In this document: in pieces, positions 6,372 to 9,668 of the stretch | How the letters are laid out: every line of letters begins with the position of its first letter | How positions within the stretch are numbered: position 1 is the first letter of the stretch | Source: an uncultured Bacteroidales bacterium | GTDB lineage: Bacteria; Bacteroidota; Bacteroidia; Bacteroidales; UBA932 | DNA: 9,668 nt | Direction of reading: 5' to 3' | Assembly (NCBI GenBank): GCA_946415795.1 | Contig: CAMKTW010000046.1 | Coordinates: 1 to 9,668, forward strand | Notes under the pieces: generated by a model | Told to the model about the DNA's origin: nothing | Databases searched by the model: none | What the model saw: the letters and a program-made list of their open reading frames with translations, nothing else | Translations under genes and position numbers: made by a program

Positions 6372-6895
6372 GTCGGATGCGGCTTGCGCCCGTCCGGCGA
6401 CATATTAGATGAAAGTGTTTCGCTTTTATCCTTGAATGGAAATCTGGACAATTTCTAAACGCAAGGAACCAAGCACTCTTCATCATCTTGTTTGGTGTAC
6501 CGTGCATCACGCACAGTCCCCATACGGGTGTGGAGTCATGTTTATTTGCGTTTAGGCCGTCCAGAGCCTCCATTCAGATAAACGAATCGCTCCACACTTT
6601 CTTTTTGTCCAGAGGACTGTGTTTGGGCAGAAATAGCCATAGCTTGAAGGCGGGTGCCGAGCGGCGCTAGCGGAAGACGCCGGTGCGGCGATTTGAGAAG
6701 CCCCCGTGAAAGCGGGGGCGACGAACTGCCGCAGCCTGCAGCGTACAAAAATGCCGGCCATGCGAGGGATGTTTGAGCGCGAAGCGCGAGTCCCCGAGCA
6801 TAGGCGTTTTTGAAGCGGAAGGCAGGCGTCTGGAGTGACAGCGAGGCAACGCCCTTCAAGCGCAGGCTTCTGCCCAGATCTGCTGCCTGGGTCCT
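6372..6895 (+). ncRNA. Candidate large structured non-coding RNA, family not recognised
   Basis: The stretch folds by hand into consecutive helices. CGGATG/CGTCCG (6374-6379/6391-6396) continues into GGC/GCC with a TTGC loop. GATGAAAG/CTTTTATC pairs 6408-6415 with 6423-6430. CTTG/CAAG (6431-6434/6462-6465) encloses GAAAT/ATTTC. ACCAA/TTGGT pairs 6468-6472 with 6492-6496. A nested arm holds CACAGTCC/GGACTGTG (6512-6519/6614-6621), GTGTGGAG/CTCCACAC (6528-6535/6590-6597), GTTTAT/ATAAAC (6540-6545/6578-6583) and AGGC/GCCT. A large domain is closed by GGGCAGAA/TTCTGCCC (6625-6632/6868-6875) and GCTTGAAGG/CCTTCAAGC (6642-6650/6853-6861). It contains GCCG/CGGC with GGCG/CGCC, an 8-bp stem with GAAA loop (6700-6719), and GGGA/TCCC around GCGC/GCGC (6766-6794). 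Three wobble pairs (T6378-G6392, G6411-T6427, T6707-G6712) pair only as plus-strand RNA. I know of no family to assign; the 3' end is uncertain. Confidence 0.62.
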
Positions 6896-7293
6896 GTTCG
6901 AGGGGATAGTTTATGATTACCAGTCAAGCAGGTCATAATACATTATCCTTGTCCGAGGATGACTCCGAGTATCCTTTTCTTTTCTGTCGGAACGAGAAGT
7001 ATACGTTTCTTCTTGTAGCTCGGATGAGAAGAGAAACACGAAATCATTCTTGATATAGAACCTCAATGTCTCTGTGTCATTGACGGCATCCACGATAACG
7101 AACCTGCATTCGGAAGGAAAAGTATCATCGACGGCCCACTCCTTAATAAAGTCAAGGACTTCGCTGCCGATGCCCTTTCCTGAGTACCTTTCATTGACGG
7201 CGATTCGGCCAATCAGTATACCCGGATATCGATTGAGCCGTTTTTGATGATGAGTGATACTCATCATATGATCTTTCCTGCTGCGGGGAAGGT

Positions 7294-7301
7294 CATATAT
7301 G
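7294..7301. repeat. Target-site duplication, left copy (CATATATG)
   Basis: CATATATG here and at 7949-7956 directly flank the inserted element. Because the 8-mer is a palindrome, shorter readings (ATATAT or ATAT) are possible, but the 8-bp version leaves ends that begin with GG and keeps the host gene in frame after removal of one copy. Confidence 0.8.
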
Positions 7302-7948
7302 GGCTCACCGGGAAAACCCTGTGTTAACACCACGCCGGCAAATGCTCCGCAACTGTAATGCTTCTGGCAATCGCGGGATGCTTCCAGAGTATCGCTTCTC
7401 TGCACTCTGTCAGCACAAGAAGAATCCCGCGCCCCCAGATCATTTATGATACTGGGGCGCTGCCCCAAACCCCACCGCTCCAGCCTTGCTATTGCACAAT
7501 TCAACCCTGCTCGGCCTGCGCTATCGCCTGATGGCGATACTGCCTTATAGCTAAGCCTCACAAAGCGGGGCTAGATATTGCCTGAAGCATTCCGTCTGCT
7601 ACGCTATTACTTGCCGTGCGCTGATTGAAAAAACCGGCAACCCGATTTTCGCGGCGGCGATAAAGAGGCAGTAGATGTGATTTAAGGGTTAGTCCTCGGC
7701 CGCTGTGCAGCCGCCCCTAACCGGAACATAGATGCTTACGCTCAGCTAAAAAGCACAATATCGCCAGCCACCCATATTCCTTCTGGAGGCAATGCTATTG
7801 TAGCACAGCGCTTTACAACAATTCGCTCAACCTTCACAATGGGAGGCAATTTGTATAATACACAGTCTATTAGGCACTTTGGCTCCAGCTGACTTTAGTC
7901 CAAAGAAAAACGCCCCCTTCTTCAGACACAGGGTTTTGCAGGTGGTCC
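7302..7948. mobile_element. MITE-like element inserted in the GNAT gene, possibly ISL3-derived
   Basis: The 647-bp insertion has 23-bp terminal inverted repeats at 7302-7324 and 7926-7948. They match at 19 of 23 positions, begin with GG and share a perfect 12-bp core, AAAACCCTGTGT. An 8-bp duplication flanks it. No reading frame inside resembles a transposase; the interior is non-coding with strong hairpins: 7429-7460 (GCGCCCC(C)AG / CTGGGGCGC around ATCAT-TT-ATGAT), 7522-7539 (TATCGCC-TGAT-GGCGATA) and 7687-7722 (GGTTAG / CTAACC enclosing a GC-rich inner stem). A palindrome GTGTTAACAC (7321-7330) overlaps the left end. GG-starting ends and 8-bp AT-rich duplications fit the ISL3 family, so I infer mobilisation by an ISL3-type transposase elsewhere. 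The hairpin content is unusual for a simple deletion derivative. Confidence 0.82.
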
Positions 7949-7956
7949 CATATATG
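7949..7956. repeat. Target-site duplication, right copy (CATATATG)
   Basis: Second copy of the 8-bp duplication, between the right inverted repeat (ends 7948) and the N-terminal coding half of the GNAT gene. Confidence 0.8.
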
Positions 7957-8195
7957 CGGATGCTATCGTTCGAAATAGTAAAAATACAGATGATTACATT
8001 CCGAGAGTCGTTCAAACGGAAACAATAACTGCGTCCCATCTTGAACAAAGCATACTCAAACGCATCACCGCGGAAAAACTCATCCATATCGCTGTCTCCG
8101 CAAGAGAAAGACTCACTCGAAGCAGCAACTTGTTCTGTATACGGGCTGAAGAAACAATGGGTTTGAAGAAAGACCATCAGTCAAGTGGCGCAGAT

Positions 8196-8363
8196 CTATA
8201 TCAGACCAGCTTTCTTGAGCAGAGCACGGGCATTCTTACGGCGCTCAGATAACTTCTTCGAGCGCTCTGGATCGTACCGCAGCTCAGCCCGAAGTGCAGC
8301 CTCCCCAAATCTCTTCGCCTCATCCCTATACAGGGTAGGTATTGCTTTAATTGCCGTTGCCAT
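8196..8363 (-). CDS. Small 55-residue protein upstream of the GNAT gene, possible antitoxin or partner
   Basis: The frame begins ATGGCAACGGCAATTAAAGC and ends with TAG at 8196-8198. The product starts MATAIKAIPTLYRDEAKRFG and continues as a charged helix rich in Arg, Lys, Glu and Ala, ending LLKKAGLI. The N-terminal pattern resembles small proteins that Bacteroidales place directly before GNAT genes (recalled family resemblance, not a search). It has a good promoter at 8393-8423 and an expected leader of about 23 bases, and lies 18 bases before the GNAT start, so the two form one unit. By analogy with GNAT toxin-antitoxin pairs I infer an antitoxin-like or regulatory role; no ribbon-helix-helix motif is obvious. 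The frame is intact although its partner is broken. The antisense frame on the plus strand is a shadow. Confidence 0.75.
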   Translation of the reverse strand: MATAIKAIPTLYRDEAKRFGEAALRAELRYDPERSKKLSERRKNARALLKKAGLI

Positions 8364-8392
8364 AGTTCATATTATTATTGTTAATATCAAGA

Positions 8393-8423
8393 CAAAATTA
8401 GGCAATAGTAGATATAATCCAAA
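8393..8423 (-). promoter_or_regulatory. Predicted Bacteroidetes promoter of the small gene-GNAT unit
   Basis: On the minus strand TTTG (8423-8420) and TAATTTTG (8400-8393) are separated by 19 bases, a full match to the Bacteroidetes -33/-7 promoter (TTTG, 19-21 bases, TAnnTTTG). Transcription should start near 8386, about 23 bases before the small gene's ATG at 8363. The -33 element lies within the 13-base string shared with 6263-6275. Confidence 0.7.
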
Positions 8424-8464
8424 CAATCAGACAATAATAATAAACAAAAGGTGTGGAAAATCTT

Positions 8465-9668
8465 CTACTCGGAGAGAAGTTGCCGCAGGGTTGCGGGGGT
8501 GATGTCTTTGGCAATGATGCGGCCGGCTGCATCCAGCAGATAGATGCGCGGGGCGGTGGTAAGGTCGTACTTGTGATAGAGGTCGCTGCCAGGCCAGTCG
8601 GTTCGCATGTCGCGCCACCAGCAACCGCACGTTGATATACGTTTCCCGGTAGGTGAGGTGACTCCCAAGCGCAGGCTCTCTTCCCACTCGACGGGGTCGG
8701 GACCCACATATACAGAGACCACGCGGGCACCTTTGCTCTTGAGTAATTTATTCATCTCCAGCAGATGTGCTTTCCAGGCGGCGCATTCGCTGCAGGATAT
8801 CAGGTTGAAAAACAGTACGGTATAATTGCGCCCGCCCTGGGCAAGCATACTCTTTGTGCGTCCGTGACGGTTGATAAGACTGGCGTCGGGGGCGATGGAG
8901 CCTATTGGATTCATCCTGAAGCGGCGCACGGCATCCTCTATCTGAGCTGTCATCTCTGCGGACCACATCCCGGGCCGCCCGAGGATATAGTTCTCTGCAA
9001 CATACGCGGCACTCTCCAGGGCCTCGTATTCTCCCTGGCCGCGCAGGTAATTATAGATACCCAGATAGGTGTCGCGGTACATCCCGGGGTCATCTCCTAT
9101 GCGGGTAGCGAAGGCGGCACAGACATCTGCCATTGTTTCGGTTCCCAGGCCAAGATTGTCCCTGACGCCATCCAGAAGGTCGTCCAGTGAAGATGTAAAA
9201 GACTCTTTCTGGCCCAGCAGCTCTGACAGCGCGGCAGCGTCCAGCTTGCGCCCGGCAATCCGGTTGTCGGCATCCAGCAGGAACAGGGCGGGGGTCGTGA
9301 GCACCGAGTATTTCTTGTGGAACTCAGATACACCTTCATGGTCCCAGAGGTTAAAGACTTGTACCAACGGATTGTTTATGCCGCCGAAGTTTGTGATTGC
9401 ATATTTTGCCCACGCAGAACGGTCCCCATGGGTGTAAACGGCGTAGAATCTTATGGGGGCGGCTCCGGAGTACTCTTTGAGAATGGATGTGATCAGGGGA
9501 GTCTGCTTTACGCAGGTGCTGCAGGCGTCCTCGTAAAAAAACAATATCTTGTATCCTCCTGCATCTTCCCGGATATCCACCATCCCGCCATCTAAACTCT
9601 CCAGAACCAGCTCCGGCGCAGGCATCCCAAGCAGTGACAGCCGGTTGAATTCTGCAAAGGCGTAAAGA
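8465..9668 (-). CDS. Tandem thioredoxin-fold (TlpA/DUF5106-like) protein, C-terminal part (5' end outside window)
   Basis: The frame is open from the window edge to the TAG at 8465-8467, giving 400 visible residues; the first visible Met (9625) is internal, because LYAFAEFNRLSLLG precedes it in frame. Numbering from that Met, one thioredoxin-like domain spans about 1-140: GMPAPELVLESLDG, FFYEDACSTC (C35, C38) and a cis-Pro loop VLTTPALFLLD (P112). A helical linker covers about 141-240. A second domain spans about 243-386 with LISCSEC (C278, C281) and LTTAPRIYLLD (P359). Such proteins are usually exported and act in envelope disulfide exchange or as extracytoplasmic proteins of unknown substrate in Bacteroidetes. 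The signal peptide or lipobox would be upstream and cannot be checked. It is transcribed towards the small gene-GNAT unit, ending about 40 bases before that unit's predicted promoter. Confidence 0.85.
   Translation of the reverse strand, partial: LYAFAEFNRLSLLGMPAPELVLESLDGGMVDIREDAGGYKILFFYEDACSTCVKQTPLITSILKEYSGAAPIRFYAVYTHGDRSAWAKYAITNFGGINNPLVQVFNLWDHEGVSEFHKKYSVLTTPALFLLDADNRIAGRKLDAAALSELLGQKESFTSSLDDLLDGVRDNLGLGTETMADVCAAFATRIGDDPGMYRDTYLGIYNYLRGQGEYEALESAAYVAENYILGRPGMWSAEMTAQIEDAVRRFRMNPIGSIAPDASLINRHGRTKSMLAQGGRNYTVLFFNLISCSECAAWKAHLLEMNKLLKSKGARVVSVYVGPDPVEWEESLRLGVTSPTGKRISTCGCWWRDMRTDWPGSDLYHKYDLTTAPRIYLLDAAGRIIAKDITPATLRQLLSE

Larger units (their letters stand above)
6917..8177 (-). 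pseudogene. GNAT N-acetyltransferase gene interrupted by a 647-bp insertion
   Basis: The two halves of one Bacteroidales-type GNAT are split. The N-terminal 76 codons (8177 down to 7950) read SPYTEQVAASSESFSCGDSDMDEFF ... MGRSYCFRLN ... FTISNDSIRIY. The C-terminal 125 codons (7294 down to the TAA at 6917) read DLPRSRKD ... YPGILIGRIAVNERYSGKGIGSEVLDFIKEW ... CRFVIVDAVND ... LRFYIKNDFVFLFSS ... RIMYYDLL. The acetyl-CoA motif R-x-x-G-x-G is intact. Removing the element plus one 8-bp duplication (655 bases) joins them in frame as a 201-codon gene with NDSIRIYDLPRSRK at the seam. As it stands, the N-terminal part runs about 40 codons into the element before a stop and lacks the acetyl-CoA site. 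These GNATs resemble acetyltransferase toxins. The ATG at 8177 is the first after a TGA in this frame and lies 18 bases after the small gene at 8196-8363. Confidence 0.9.

Noticed and set aside
6358..6573. Minus-strand 71-codon frame starting MEALDGLNANKHDS
   Set aside because: It runs antisense through four proposed helices and the promoter box, has no recognisable domain, and overlaps the 105-codon frame.
6700..6719. GC-rich hairpin as an intrinsic terminator
   Set aside because: No T-run follows on either strand, and it sits in the middle of a larger fold with a GAAA loop, so a structural RNA helix is more likely.
6542..6859. Minus-strand reading frames of 105, 69 and 60 codons within the structured stretch
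   Set aside because: Three frames overlap in different phases, the translations are rich in Ser, Arg and Pro without domain-like patterns, and the DNA is better explained by nested helices; they look like by-products of GC-rich structured RNA.
7302..7561. Extension of the GNAT C-terminal frame upstream to 7561
   Set aside because: These codons lie inside the inserted element and have no similarity to GNAT proteins; the native sequence resumes at the target duplication.
8185..8502. Plus-strand 105-codon frame with a hydrophobic stretch
   Set aside because: It is antisense to the 55-codon gene and its promoter; the minus-strand gene has the better start, promoter and neighbour.

Overview
The window looks like chromosomal DNA of a Bacteroidales bacterium (Bacteroidetes; possibly a gut Muribaculaceae-like lineage, which is an inference). 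The evidence is gene content (ftsH followed by cdsA and a short Psd, a Bacteroidales-style GNAT gene with a tiny partner gene, a tandem thioredoxin-fold protein), the lack of strong Shine-Dalgarno sequences, and promoter-like boxes of the Bacteroidetes TTTG / TAnnTTTG type.

Region 1 (1-4010, plus strand) is a compact, probably co-transcribed core block: the 3' end of ftsH, cdsA (CDP-diacylglycerol synthase), psd (phosphatidylserine decarboxylase), a MATE-family efflux transporter and a cytidylate kinase-like P-loop protein, with gaps of 3-12 bases. cdsA and psd are the first and last steps of phosphatidylethanolamine synthesis; FtsH is the membrane protease that shares the envelope context.

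Region 2 (4048-8363) is accessory. On the minus strand it holds an ORF6N-domain DNA-binding protein, a DUF1016/YhcG-type PD-(D/E)XK nuclease, a GNAT acetyltransferase gene and a 55-residue gene just upstream of the GNAT. The GNAT gene is broken by a 647-bp insertion with 23-bp imperfect terminal inverted repeats and an 8-bp target duplication (CATATATG). Removing the element and one duplication copy restores a 201-codon frame exactly. The element carries no recognisable transposase and behaves like a MITE; the end and duplication style resembles the ISL3 family.

Two long gene-poor stretches in region 2 are rich in secondary structure. The more striking one, about 6372-6895 on the plus strand, starts just behind a TAnnTTTG-type promoter and can be folded by hand into a nearly continuous series of helices, including nested long-range stems and a GAAA tetraloop. 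The wobble pairs favour plus-strand RNA. I propose it as a large (about 520 nt) structured non-coding RNA not assigned to any family I can name. It lies divergent from the DUF1016 nuclease gene and convergent with the GNAT remnant. The second stretch (4639-5134) holds a 48-nt hairpin and a second inverted repeat with competing pairings.

Region 3 (8465-9668, minus strand) is the C-terminal part of a protein with two thioredoxin-like folds, each with a CxxC motif; its 5' end lies beyond the window. No tRNA, rRNA or CRISPR array was seen.
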